In this document: in pieces, positions 1 through 12,210 of the stretch
How positions within the stretch are numbered: the stretch's first letter is position 1
Layout: each line of letters opens with the position of its first letter
DNA from: Gnetum montanum
Lineage: Eukaryota > Streptophyta > Gnetopsida > Gnetales > Gnetaceae
NCBI GenBank assembly: GCA_015680685.1
Contig: MNCI01001334.1
Span: forward strand, 349,914 to 406,480
DNA length: 56,567 nt
Direction: 5' to 3'
Notes under the pieces: model-generated
Database searches by the model: none
What the model was told of the DNA's origin: nothing
What the model saw: the letters and a program-made list of their open reading frames with translations, nothing else
Made by a program: the position numbers and the translations under genes

Positions 1-82
1 GAAGGACACGATATCGCGTACGCGATATCGCAGGGGATGCGATATCGCGTCCTTCCCTACGATATCGCGTACGCGATATCGC
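1..82. repeat. CpG-rich palindrome cluster
   Basis: A perfect 22-base palindrome (CGATATCGCGTACGCGATATCG) occurs at 9-30 and again at 60-81, and a shorter palindrome (GCGATATCGC) lies at 39-48. Bases 1-17 and 39-55 also form an inverted repeat with one mismatch. CpG is otherwise rare in this AT-rich window, so the block stands out. The window edge cuts off whatever lies to the left. Function unknown. Confidence 0.85.
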
Positions 83-244
83 GGCCGACGCAAACCGCGT
101 CTCATCAATTTTAAAAAAATTTCTATTAATTGTATTATATTTTGTAAAAAATAATTATTCTAATTTTCACAATAACTTTTAATGTTTACAATTCTATAAG
201 TAAAGGACTATTCAGTTCAACAAACACGACCACAAAAAAAACAT

Positions 245-2624
245 GAAATACCAACTCTACATAGAAAAAACCAACTCATAAACCCAACACATTCACGCTT
301 CAAATTCAAATCGATGATTTATCAAAGAGGCCTTGCATGACTCACAATTCACAAAAAACTTCCACATTCCCTCATGAAATAATATTCAACTTGTCCAAGA
401 CAAAACAACAAATATCCATTAATAATTAAGATGTAATAAAGGTTTGAAATACACATCTCTATGACAACACACTTCATGCTTGTGTTGATTATATAATAAC
501 ACTTAAAGTCCAATCATGAGTTTTTTAAGCAATAACAAATCAAGTTAAGCAATTCGTAAGAACTTCTATTTGTAAAGATGTGAATAATCTCGAGAACAAT
601 CGTGACTCTTTATGAAAATAAAGTTTAGACGAAGATCCATGAAAAAGTGAGAAGTGTGATGAGGAAACATAGAAGAAGTGGAAGAATAACAAGAAAAATA
701 AGTATGTGAAAAAATGAAGTCTCAGAATAATAAGTAGACTTTATTCAAGAAATAATTCAAAATAATTCGTATTGGAATATCTCTTAGTATCTAATTGATT
801 AGGAATACTGAGATGATGAAGAAGTTTATCAGTTTCATCTAAAAAATTGATAAGTTTTGTAGGAGATAGGTATGATCCTTGTAGTGTAGGATCTAGTTTT
901 TGCCCAATGTAACCTGGTTCAATTTCTTAAAGAAGAAGAGAAGACCATCTAGAAGGTTGCAATGGAAAAGGAAGAACAAGACTTATGAAGAAGTGTTTCA
1001 TAAGGTGATAAGCTAAGACAAGAGTGACTTAACAAAGTATGAAGAAGTTGGTGCAGTTAAAGTTTGGAAGGAACTTAATGAAGCACCATAGTCAAAGAAG
1101 AGTTAAATTGAAGAATATAATTCGTAACAATGAAAGTTACAAGTAATGGTTATAAGGAAGAAGGTCACTTAAGAATCCTTACAAATGAGATTTGCAAAGA
1201 GCATGAATGTGATAAAATTATTAAGTTAATAATATGAAGATTAAGCATAGTGTCAGAATATGAATCCTAATAATTAGAGTTGTTGAAGAATGTAAAAACA
1301 TACCTACTTGTAACAACTTGGGTTGATGTTTAGCTAACAACCTAAAAATATCAAGTTAGAGGAGCAACAAAAATCAATCACTAAAGTCCCACAAATTAGT
1401 CACACACAAGTTAAGGTTTGACTAGAACAACCTTTCAAAACAACCCCAAGTGAGCAAATAGTAGCAACTTCCCAACCATACAAGATTAGCCCTAGGTTTA
1501 GCTACAAAAAATACAAGGCTAAAATAAGCAAGGAAAAGCCTTATGCTTCTCCTTTCTCTCTCTCTCTTTCTTACTCATCAAACTAGCATAGTCTCTCCTT
1601 ACTTGGTAAATAAAGTAAAACAAAAGAAAAATCCCCATAATTAATAAGATGAAGGAGACCTCAAGGCTTGGGCAAAGACTTGTATACAGAAGTTTATATA
1701 ATGGAGAAGTCTAGACAACATATTTGTCAAAAATGTGTTTTATTCATGACATGATGGCTACTTAACTTGGGCAAGCAACATCATGAGTGAGTGGACATGT
1801 GAGAGTGATAACACCCAAGAAAGTTTCAATTTCCTATTAAATAAATTCTTATTATCTTTTCTTAGCAATTAATATGAAGTGGACAATATATATATTAAAA
1901 TTAGATGTTATCATGAGAATGTCCAAAAAGTAACATCAAGAATACATTACCATTCTACCTAGTTTTCTCATTGACTTTTCACTTATGCCCCACAATTTAA
2001 ACTTTTTGAAAGTCATTTTAACTTCATAATGCTAAGAGGGTTTTTAATTTATTTTTGGCCCTTTGTCTATTTTTCACAATTTCCATATTTTGGCTAGTAA
2101 AAGACACTAATATAAATTTTTTACACATATGATGTTTTACACATTTTGAGCTAGTAAAAACAAACACAAACATGCCATAGCTACCTAGGAAAAAATTAAA
2201 AATTTCATTGAACCAAAGAAAATATAGGCTTGCAATGCTCTTTTTTTTATTGTTTAACATTAAAATTTTAAAATTTAGAAGCCAAATGAAGAAAATAATT
2301 AAAGTTTTATACTTTACATGTAAAATCAAGCTAGTCCACCACATTTGAGTGTAATTTGATAACTTTGAATTTTTTATATAATTTTAGGAATTAAATATGT
2401 AAATAAATTAAAATTTCCACTAAAACAAAAAAAATAAACATGGATTCTATTTTGATTAATTTCAATAATTATGGATAAATAGTAACTAAATCACCGAATC
2501 AAAAGTTTTCATATCAACTTAGAAGTATTAGACACATACACAAGCTTCTAAGTATTTAATTACTTACAAGATATAAAATAGAGTATTAAGGTCACATGTA
2601 TAAATGCGGGGTAGTATAGTCATT
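245..2624 (-). mobile_element. Degraded LTR-like repeat, copy 1
   Basis: Blocks at about 245-510, 1360-1910 and 2590-2624 match, in order and orientation, blocks at 6942-7190, 7230-7800 and 8180-8215. The stretch 520-1360 has no counterpart and looks like an insertion or deletion difference. Read on the minus strand, the right end starts near TATACTACCCC, against TGTAGTGCCCC in the other copy, which resembles a TG-initiated plant LTR start. No coding region is visible inside. It could be a solo LTR or the 5' LTR of an element that continues left of the window. Confidence 0.5.
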
Positions 2625-3235
2625 AAGTATTCAACTATTTTCTTGAAATAGCTATTAGCTATTAGAAGATCATAGGCTTGAGTGAACTCAAGAATAGACT
2701 TTACTATCTCATTTCTCTCTTTGATGTGCCCTTTGTAACCCTTTCATAACTTGTTCTTGTTGTTCCCACATGTCCCTTTGAAATCTCCTTTGATAAGGAT
2801 ACTTTTATGCTTTGATATTTGTTGCATGTGCATTTTTAAAATCCTATAAAGTTCTGTTAACATGATCATTCGAACCAACCTGAGCTGCATACACACTAAG
2901 GATATTAATTAATAACTTCTTTTCTCAAGATAAGCTTAATGCCCATGATCATATCACCTTGTCTAGTCATTTTAACTACTTTATCCTTCAATTTTTGATC
3001 AACCACTCTCTGTACTCCATTTCTAAAGTTGTCTCTCCATCCACAATAAAAGAGCTTAAATCCTTTACCAATGTCCATTGCTTTCTCTCCCTTCCACTTA
3101 GTTTCCTACAAGCAAGCTATGTTGACTTGTCTCCTTGTCATCAAATTCATAATTTTGTTGGTCTTCTCTATTAATTAGCCTATGTTGCATAATGCCATCC
3201 TATCTCCCACCTCTTATGTTCAACAACCACTTATG
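2625..3235 (-). mobile_element. RTE-type LINE endonuclease fragment
   Basis: The minus strand reads as a broken apurinic-like endonuclease of the plant RTE clade of non-LTR retrotransposons. Visible pieces, in order from about 3150 down to 2630, are a 'VNIACLQETKWKGEKA' stretch (the conserved QETK), 'GDMIMGIKLIL', a 'GHVGTT' element just after the expected Asp-Asn position, and 'FTQAYDLLIANSYFKK' near the end. The reading frame is interrupted. The fragment stops abruptly where the LTR-like repeat begins at about 2624, so that repeat probably inserted into, or truncated, the LINE. The RT domain is not present next to it. Confidence 0.7.
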
Positions 3236-6200
3236 CATAGTTGTTTAAGCCATGTTTTTTTTTTCAAATGTACAACTAACAATTTTTTGGTTGGTTTGAA
3301 ATAATGCTGAACATTCCAACATGTCCAAAACCTATTTATTAAATTTAATTTCATTGTGGCTATAGTTTTGCAGTCCATGGAGCCAGAAGCAAGGAAGGAC
3401 TTAACACCTTTGAAATTGAGAAAAAAGGCTGCCCACATTTGCCTTGAAGACTATCAACATTTAGCGTAATTCCTTTAAGATATTTGTGGTGTTAAAAGCT
3501 TATAAATGTTAGCATGGAGTGCGCCATTACCCAAAACTAAGGGAATTGAGGTGTTCCTTTGCACCTTTCTAGAACTAAAATCACATTTAACATGAAACAT
3601 AGGTATTACAATGCCCCCATCATAACTTGTGTTTGCAACTTGTTGGTTGATAAACAAACAAATTAGCTGGTTTATTTATTAAAACAAGAAAATATGATTT
3701 TATTTATTTGTACTATTCTTCATTGAATAATGATTACGTAAGCTATTTTTGTGATGTTAGATAACATTTTTTCAAGCTGTATTTCAAGTCATATCTATTA
3801 TCTGCTGCAAAGATATGGAGTGTGGGGAGACTAGGATAATTCTTATTTGACACTTTCTCTAGATCATGAAGTTGCACAGGTTCAGCGAATTATTTTTCTT
3901 TGCTTATAGATTGCCCCCTTCATATTTCTTAGACTGTTGTAATCTATAGCATGTATTCTTTATTTCAATAGATATCATTTTAAAGGCAGATTGCTTCGGG
4001 GCCAAATGCCTTGACAATGCCAATACTCTGGTATTATGTCTAGAAGGATGCAAATATAGTCCACTGGTGTATTTTAGGATACTGTTTTTATTCCATATTT
4101 GAATTACAAGTGCAGCACAGTTGCTGATGTAAAAGATTTGCCATTGCTAATCCGTAGGGTTTCAAGGGTTGCATGGTTTGTGAGTATTGACAAGGAAAAG
4201 GTGAACCATAATCGGTTTGTGGAAATGCTAATTGTTTGAAAAGCTGAATGAGATTAAATTTAGTGCTGGTGAAATCTAATGATCATGCACGTAGTTATTT
4301 AGGCTAAGAAATTATTGGTTGAGCTACAATACTATTGGTATAAAGTACAAGTAAATTTAAAAAAAGAAAACTAGTGAATTTGGAGTTAAACTGAGTGAGA
4401 GAAACCTATATTCAATGGAATCTATAGGAGCCTTCATAATCAACCTCCAAAATTTCACTACAATTTTCATTTCCAAAATTTTCAAAACATCAAGCTAGAC
4501 TTTAGCAACTAATAAGAGTATGACAACATAATGGTAGGTTGATTGCAAGGCCTAGGTGACTTCTAACCTTCATTGACCTTAACATGTTGATGACATAGAA
4601 CTTTTTCTACCTTTCATAATTCTAAAAATTATGAATCAATTGTGTATTATCAATCTTCACTAGTACTATGATAACTCAAAGAGTTGCTTAGCCAAAGGTG
4701 GTGACTATCACTTCTCATCACCTATTTCAAGTTTTGTTTTACAAGTAACACTAATGAATGTGGTTGGATGTTATTCTAATTTTCTACTATGTTTTCCCTA
4801 AACAAGATAATTTAATTTATAAAGGCTTTAAAAAATGCCTAGGGATGAAAAATATATAGGCTTCAAAAACATTGCCTATGCAATGTGGTGTTGCATTCTC
4901 ACATTGAGGGCTCTCTAACTTGAAAAATCTGGTTGCCATCTAGTTGTGAGTTGAGCTAGTTTTTATTTTCTATACTACACAAATAAGGCTTGACTTAACT
5001 ATTATTTTTAGAATACGCTTTCATATAACCCCAAGATAGGTGACTAGGGATCATATGTGAGGTGGGTACACACTTATGAATCATGCTTGCATCATTGAAA
5101 ACCTTCGCGTCTTGTGCAAGTCAACCTCATGGGTCCAACAACTTAGGATATTATGCCTAGGTAAACATATATATATAGGTAGGGTTGGATAGTGGTGCTT
5201 ATTTCTACTTCTAAGGTAGGGTGTTTATAAGAAAATAAATAATGCAACCCATCCATTCAGGGTAGGGAAATGAATATATTATTCAAAAAAGTATTTAAGG
5301 TCCCCTAAAATGGTACATACTTCATAGAAGGCACACCAACCAAATGCATCATTTTCCTAGTTACTAGTTTAGTTTTATAAAAGGCAAGTCAACATACTTG
5401 TATATTTTCTTTCTCTTCTTTGCCCACATAAAAGAACATTTTTGCTAGTAAATTTAGGGATTAGTACATTAAAACAAGAATAAATGAATAATGAATTGCT
5501 TGCATAAAAGGAAAGTCTAACTATGACAAAATTTACAATGCACTGTCATTAGCATTTCAAGAAAATACTTTAAGAAATTTTTAATATTTCATATTGCAAC
5601 TATCATCCGTTCTGATAGAAAGAAAACAACTTTGGATTCTACTTTTCAAATGTTAGCCAGAGCACAAACACATGAAACAAGGAAGAGGTATCATGATCAA
5701 AAATTGCTATATTTTGTCTTAGCATTCATTAGGAGTTGAAGTTCTATGGATTGGGAAATTGGATGATTATTTTGTTTCTTTTGTTTTCTCAAGTTTTGAA
5801 AATGTAAAAGGGGAAACAACACTTTTTTTTTATTTCTTTTTTAATTGCAACAACAAGGTCTATTCATGTGTCACACCAAAGATTATGACTAATTTTTTTT
5901 AACAATTCAAATAAGGTAATAGGAATTAAACAGTGATTTCCTCCATCATACGACATTCTACGATCTAAATTTTCTTCTCTAAATGAATCTGAACTTGTCT
6001 TCTTTCCCTAATGTCTTATAAAGAACTTCACATAGACCTTAGAACTTCCATGACAACTGAAAGCCTATACAGTATAAAAGGGGACATCAAATGTTGTTCT
6101 CTTTCACACTCTGATTTTCCCTCTATTTTTAGCAGGTTTTGTCTCTAAACTAGGAATCATCATAATCAAGGAACTAAATTCTGATTTGAAGTAAACAAAA

Positions 6201-6730
6201 TAAGTAAATTCCATGTAATCTTATGCCAAATTTAAAAGAGAGAACAACAAAAATCTGAAATGTACCAAACTTGATTACCATGATGGATTAACATGGTGCC
6301 AAAGTTTTGGAATCTTCATTATTAAATTTTGTAGCTTCATATTTTCACATTGAGAGAAATGTGAGCTTAAACAAAGGACCAGTTAACAATAAATTGGAAC
6401 TTGACAACTCTCTCAACAAATCCCACAAAATTGACCATGACAATGCTCAACAAAACAAAACTTGTCCACTCCACTTTTCATCATGCAAAAGACACAATCA
6501 ATCATCAATATACATAATTCCCTTTTTATTTTAATGAATGCTCAATGGACCCTTTGGCCATTCAGTTGTCACACATTATGTACCTCCAACACTAGAGCAT
6601 CTTGTAGCCCACACAAGAAATCACCAGACTTGGCTAGAATGATGGGGGGACATTCATTAATAATGTTCACAAAAACATAAAATACCTAGTGCACATAAAT
6701 AGGATAATCACCTAAAGCATCAATGCTCAT
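3236..6730. other. No recognised gene; AT-rich spacer
   Basis: I see no coding exon, RNA gene or clear transposon domain here. The open frames are short and do not resemble known proteins. I looked for the HIGH-motif exons of the downstream IleRS copy and did not find them. Confidence 0.5.
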
Positions 6731-6734
6731 CCTA

Positions 6735-6870
6735 CCAAGTAGGGTCTTGGAAGGTTCGGTGGATGAGTGAAAGCCTAACCTTTTCAAGTGGTTGCACCCA
6801 AGCTCAAACCCATGTCTTTGAACTTGAGAAGCAAACAGCTTACAATCACTTTAAATGATGGTCCCTACAA
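6735..6870. repeat. Dispersed SINE-like repeat (intact copy)
   Basis: This segment matches a second copy that is split between 20795-20886 and 25301-25335. Shared stretches include the 'agtggNtNcaNccaagctc' region and the 'atgatggtccct' end. It is non-coding and ends just before a tRNA-like segment. The repeat class is inferred from its size and from that neighbour. Confidence 0.5.
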
Positions 6871-6885
6871 TGTGTCAAATTAGCA

Positions 6886-6941
6886 TGGGAATTGAACTTG
6901 TGACTTTCGAATCACAAGTTTCATGCTTTAACCAACTGAGC
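6886..6941 (-). repeat. tRNA-derived segment (SINE or tRNA relic)
   Basis: On the minus strand this reads as a D-arm-like GCTCAGTTGGTTAAAGC (A-box), followed about 20 bases later by a T-loop/B-box-like GTTCAATTCC. Those are the internal RNA polymerase III promoter boxes. The anticodon stem does not pair well and I found no matching acceptor stem, so this is not called a functional tRNA. It fits a tRNA-derived SINE head. Confidence 0.55.
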
Positions 6942-8215
6942 AAAAAAATACTAACTCATAAGCCCATTACATTATTGCCAAAAATCAGATCTATGACTGG
7001 TGAAAGATCCTATGCATGGCTCACAATTCACAAGAAATCCAACATGCCCCGATGAAACAATCCTCAACTTGTCCAAGACAAAAAACAAACAATCACCAAT
7101 AATTTAGGCACAACAAAGGTTTAGGATACACCCTCTAGAAATGGGTTGATTAGTTTTGGTTAGAAGAAGACACTTCAGGCTTGGGTTATTATCCAGTCAA
7201 CAGCCTCAAGAATCAAGTCAAAACAACAAACCCATCGTGGAGCCAGAAACCTTTAAGAACATCAAAGACAGAGATAGATAGTCCTTAGAGTCAACCTCTA
7301 CATTCTCCAAAATTTGCCACAAATAGCCTCTAATAGTGGTAACAAGTTCAGCCTCCCAAGCATCAATTAAGCACTCACAAGATCACTCAAGATAGTCCAA
7401 AAGATAGATTGAGAACAAGCAAGGAACATGTACCTTTTCTTTTCTATATCTCCTTTGCTCCTCAAATTAACATAGTCTGACTCACTTGACAATAGGTGAA
7501 AATAAGAGCAAAGTATTCACAATTTATAGGATGAAGAAGACCTCAAGGTTTGGGTAAGATTTGTGCACAAGGGGTTACACAATGGGCAAGGATTGGACAT
7601 CCTATCCACCACAAATCCCTTTTTTTATTCCTAACATGATGATTATTTGATTCAAAAAAGCAAAGTCTTAAGTAAGGAGATATAAGTGAGACTGACAATA
7701 CCTAAGAGAGCCATGTGCCCTATTAAATGAGCCATTTGTCTTTTTTTCAATCATTAATACAAAGTACACAATACAGATATGAAATTAAGGAAAATTGGAT
7801 CCATAATCTAATTTGATGTTTTTTAATTGACATGCAATGCATAACCCCCCCCCCCCCCCCGGGGGGGAGTGCTTGTCGTTTATGGTGCCAGATTTTTGCA
7901 TGGGGGCTTCCACCCCCCCCTCCTGTGCGGGCCATTTCTGATGACCCTCGAAATGTATACTCTTGTACTATAATTTTTCAGTAATATACTCCCGAACATT
8001 TTCTCAAAAAAAAAAAATATTTTCTTTCTGAAAATAATAAATAATTTGAAATAAATTATTAATAATTAATAAATTTTAATAAATCACCTAATAAAAAGAA
8101 TTAATTTAGATGCATTAGTTACATTTGCAAACATATACAGGCTTCAAAGCAAGTTTGAGTTTAAGTATCTAATAGAAGTATTAAGGTCACATTTATAAAT
8201 GTGGGGCACTACAGA
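6942..8215 (-). mobile_element. Degraded LTR-like repeat, copy 2
   Basis: About 1.27 kb, colinear with copy 1 at the left end of the window. The right end, read on the minus strand, is TGTAGTGCCCCACATTTAT, a TG-type LTR start. There is no protein-coding content. Sequence between the two copies does not encode gag or pol, so they are more likely two independent (solo) insertions than the two ends of one element. Confidence 0.5.
7845..7867. repeat. C16-G7 homopolymer block
   Basis: Sixteen C followed directly by seven G inside the LTR-like repeat, with a second C run at about 7913-7920. This is low-complexity sequence, prone to polymerase slippage and assembly error. Confidence 0.9.
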
Positions 8216-8838
8216 ATCCAAACAAACAGTATCTACAATAGGGGAAAATGTGGTAGATAAAAGCTTAATGATTTCATGGTCCAATCATTGGCAGTGTTAG
8301 ACAAAAATCTTTATTAGCAAGCATTATCATAATAAGGATAAACCAAAACTATGATAATCTTATAGCATATTTAGTATAATGACTACTTTTAAATCAATTT
8401 GTTTCATTGTTGAAATTAATGATGCTTTGAATTCTCTAGACAAAGCCTCTTTTTGGGTTGTCAAATCTTACTTGAGTATTCTAGAGTCACATGTCACATG
8501 TCAAGAATAGATCAACTGGTTTAGGTTTAGGCATAAGTCTCTAACTACTACAAATGGCTATCCTAGATATATTATTTTTGCATGCATCTAGCTTAAAATC
8601 TTTGTCATGACCCCATGTTTTAATTTTAAATTAACAAACTATAATTAATGTCTGATTTGTTTTTCCTTACTAATTAAAGTGCTAATAATCAAAGAGGTTT
8701 TCTAACTTATGAAATGATGTTGAATGTTTTATTACATAGTAGAAATGCCATTATCTAATTGATGATCAACGTGATTCCTTTATGATCCTATCAGATTGAA
8801 TTATTTGGGTGGATGGCTTTGCTAGGCCATATATATAG

Positions 8839-8902
8839 AGGTAGAAAGCCTATTCATTGGAGCCCTTCATCACAAATTGCACTTGCTGAGGCTGAATTGG
8901 AG
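8839..8902 (+). CDS. IleRS exon: end of first Rossmann half
   Basis: Reads [21 protein letters not shown], the conserved IleRS stretch just before the CP1 insertion. The acceptor is the AG at 8837-8838 and the donor is the GT at 8903-8904. The first base completes a codon from a missing upstream exon. No lesion is visible. The junction to the next exon is phase 0 (Glu then Tyr), as expected. Upstream exons with the HIGH motif must lie more than 8.8 kb away or be lost. Confidence 0.85.
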
Positions 8903-9307
8903 GTTTGATTACTTTCATAATTTTTTGAGTGCATACTTTTTCGTTCTCTTGTTATGTTGATAGTTGATAGTTGATGCCATTACTTATTTAAATGTTTTCC
9001 TTTATGGATACCACCTCATGGAGAATTAGAAAAAAGTTGTTTGATATTTAATTTAAGCATGACACAATGTCCCATTTCTTCTTAGTTTATTTATTTTCAA
9101 TTTTATTTTGGTATCAATAAGAGGTCTTTCCTCAAATAGGTTTCTCATCTACCATGATGCCTTAATTGATTTCATAATACATGACATATTTTAACAAGCT
9201 ATTAGTTTATAATTAGGTTTTATGAACATATTCTAACCCTGAATTTGGTAACAGCTGTAATCTTGAATTATTTTATGTCCTTAATTTGTTTTGTTTTTCT
9301 TTTTTAG

Positions 9308-9459
9308 TACCCAGAAGGTCACATCTCAAAAAGCATCTATGCTACTTTCAAGCTTGTCAAAGTACCTGATGGTGTTTCTAAAGTGTTAAAAGGAATTTCT
9401 CCCAAATGTAGGTCTAGCTATCTAGACAACAACTTCCTAGACAATCCCTAGGAATGTTG
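9308..9459 (+). pseudogene. IleRS exon: CP1 entry, two TAG stops
   Basis: Starts YPEGHISKSIYATFKLV after a TTTTTAG acceptor, typical of IleRS. The later part should encode the invariant WTTTPWTMPAN strand, but both Trp codons are TAG (9423 and 9438), Pro is Ser and Ala is Arg. That part is in a different frame from the start, so about one base was lost between 9400 and 9423. The donor GT at 9460 and the phase to the next exon are preserved, which supports the exon assignment. Confidence 0.85.
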
Positions 9460-9994
9460 GTAAGCATTGGCTACAAGATACCCTTTTCTCACAATTTTGA
9501 CAATTAAGTACTTTGAATTTTACTTAAAAGTACTCCAAACAGGTATTCATTGCATGTGTTTTTACACATATGGTGCAATTAGACTACATGAGTGCTATTG
9601 GTTTTTTTTTTTTTTGGATTGTCATTGCAAATAGAATGCTATTTTGATATGTATGTTTTTAGTCCCACATTTCACATTGATCTATTGATATTTCTTTATT
9701 GTTTCCAAGGGATATTTGAATAACCTTTATTGTGGAAGACATTCCATTAAAATTATATCTTTTACTTGAATAGTTGGGTTGCTTGTCAATTAAAAAATCA
9801 AGGTTATCTATTTTTGAATAAGCAAAAGGAAGATTCTTCTCATCTTGTTGCCTTTATCCCATCAACATGGTCTAACCTGTTTGGATAGGCAAAGGATTTG
9901 ATGTTGTTTTTCTATGGATTGGTATTTATGTAATGTTATGCTCCTAAACATATATTTTAACTATGCTCTCAGGTAGCATGTGTTTCAACATGCC

Positions 9995-10054
9995 CTTGGA
10001 ATCAAACTTATGACTTGCACAACCATAAGCTACCTGTTATAACCGAGCTATGCC
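9995..10054 (-). repeat. tRNA-like relic in intron
   Basis: The minus strand reads GGCATAGCTCGGTTATAAC (A-box-like) and, after about 30 bases, a B-box-like GTTTGATTCC. The spacing is tRNA-like but the stems are eroded. This resembles a tRNA-derived SINE head, not a working tRNA gene. Confidence 0.45.
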
Positions 10055-11055
10055 TTATTGACAAGGAAAATGAAGATTCTATTAATCATAAAATTTTGGA
10101 TTACATCTAGAAAATATTTGGGATCTTAGAGATCTACCATGGAATTTAAAGTATTAGTCTTATAACATCAAATCATTTCTGAAATTGGTTTACAACCTCC
10201 TAAATCTTGCTAGTTTCAATGCTTCAGGTATCATTAATGCACATGCTCTCCCCAACCTGTCTCTAGGCTATTTTCACTATATTGAAAGGTTTGGTGATTT
10301 CCTTCCTTATTCTAAAAGACACATTTTCTAGCAAAGCAACCCAACTTTTATTTGTGCATTGTTTTCCACCAATACATATGTGGTCCAATAATATTGCTAA
10401 TGTGCCAATAAATTGGTCCATCTAAAAATTCTATAATATAATTGAAATACTTCTTTGTCACTTGGATCTGCATTATATGCTTATCGTTAACCCTCATGCT
10501 AGCATTCCTAAAAATTCCATATTTTTCTAATGCAGTCTTTTAAGCCTAAGCAACACGTTTTCATGGACAGCATACTTTGGTACAATATATAACGGGTGAG
10601 TTTCCCTTTACCCTTTCCAGGATCCTGCAAAAGAGTTTTATTTCAAATTTTGACGTTATTGGTAGCCAATAAGCAAGACATTGAAATCATTGGAGCAGCT
10701 ATATTAAGAAGCTTACCTTACCAGTCAATCAATCTTTGAACCAATGTGTGCAAAAACTCTAGCCTACTTATTATTGTAATTTGTTCCAAGAAATAATGGC
10801 AGAGTCAGATATTTGCCTCAAGGACCAGCTAATTTATGTCACAATGACATTATTAATATTTTGTTTCTCTGAATGATTGACATAATTATTTTAAAGCCAT
10901 TTATATCACATCTGAAAAGTTAATTTAAAGAAGTTTGCTTTTCTATCTCAAGCATTTTTTTTGTCTCCACATGGTTTGATTAAAGACATCTGTCATTTAT
11001 CTTATCTGTCATGTGCCTTTAGACTAATCATTAGTTCACTTTTGTGTTATCTCAG

Positions 11056-11280
11056 CTGTTGCAGTGAATGACAAGCTGACTTATGTAGTGGTTGAGATAT
11101 GCCCTTCACAAAATATAACTAAAGAAACAAAAAAATCAACCAAAAAGAGATGCTGGAAAATAGTTTGATGAATCAATACCTTGTCATAGCAAAAGATCTT
11201 CTTTCTGTTCTTCAGAAAAAGTGGGGTGTTGGTCTTCATATTAAAACAACATTTCCTGGTTCCACTCTTGAAAATTGCGG
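11056..11280 (+). pseudogene. IleRS exon: CP1 editing domain, frameshifted
   Basis: After a CTCAG acceptor it reads AVAVNDKLTYVVVEI, then a Lys-rich stretch. The frame then changes in the A-rich run near 11129-11150 and continues as NQYLVIAKDLLSVLQKKWGV and then LENCG. Both parts match IleRS in order (compare VAVN, WGVK, LENCRYTHP in the family). The donor is the GT at 11281, and the gg|t split codon joins correctly to the next exon. The shift lies in a homopolymer region, so an assembly indel is possible for this lesion alone. Confidence 0.85.
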
Positions 11281-11924
11281 GTATACATACAAAATTCTTC
11301 TGGTACAACGAGGGCAAAGTATGGTCAAACTGTTTAAAATGTAGATATATTTGTATGGAGATTGTGTATCTATTTTGAATATGATTCAATAAGGTATCTT
11401 ACTACCTTTTGTTTTCAATATGTTCTAGCCCTTTTGTTCTATTGTTATTTGTTGGGACTTGGAACCATAGGATAAGTCAGGTTTACATTCCAGAAACTGT
11501 GATACTATTTTAATGATGGTTAAAATTGTATCCAAGATCCAAATGGTTTCCATGGCTGTGATTAATAACATCATTTTCAGTTTTGCTTCAGTTTCAATTT
11601 TTAGACATAGAAGAATGGGTTTCTCTGCTGTTGGGTTCAAGTCATAGACATGCTACCTAGGAACACAACATAGATATCAATGTTGTACCAGGCAAGAAGC
11701 CTACTATAAAATATAAATATGTTACCAGGTTATAACAAAAGAGTCCAAATTTTGTTTGACAGGGTAAATGTTAAGTTTCCAAGATAACAGAAATTGTGAT
11801 TTATGAAATACCTTATATTTTGAAAATACGCTTGAGCGTATCCTGGGACAATGAGAGGATTTTAGTGTGCATCGTTTTTATCATCAAATCATTTTATTTA
11901 AGGGTTTGTATTTTGATGTTCTAG

Positions 11925-12210
11925 TTATATGCATCCCAGTGAAAGTCGGGAGTGTCCAGTTGTAATTGGAGGGGATTATATCACAACAGAATCAGGAACA
12001 GGGTTGGTACATACTGCTCCTGACCGTGGCCTGGAGGATTTCTCAACAGGTATAAAATACAGTCTTCCGGTTCTATCACCTGTGGATGAACGTGGGATGT
12101 TTACTGAGGAAGCTGAACAATTTTCTGGTTTGGATGCCCTTGGAGATGGAAATTTGGCAGTAATGAATGCAATGGATCAGAAATTGTCATTCATAATGGA
12201 GGAAAGTTAT
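11925..12210 (+). CDS. IleRS exon: CP1 editing core
   Basis: An open exon reading YMHPSESRECPVVIGGDY, then GTGLVHTAPDRGLEDF, then LPVLSPVDERGMFTEEA, and ending MEESY. This is the editing domain that hydrolyses Val-tRNA-Ile. The family motif HTAPGHGxED is changed to HTAPDRGLED: the acidic residue is kept but the Gly-His pair is lost. The 5' end at 11925 follows TTCTAG. At the expected 3' end after Tyr the sequence is TATGGGACG, with no canonical GT, so the donor appears mutated. Confidence 0.85.

Noticed and set aside
1-82. CRISPR-like repeat array
   Set aside because: The repeats are palindromes with irregular spacing, only two full copies, in nuclear plant DNA without cas genes.
6886-6941. 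Functional tRNA gene
   Set aside because: The A- and B-box words are present, but the anticodon stem and acceptor stem do not pair. It is treated as a SINE or tRNA relic.
7747-7935. Glycine-rich minus-strand open frame (62 codons)
   Set aside because: It is the translation of C and G homopolymers inside an LTR-like repeat, not a gene.
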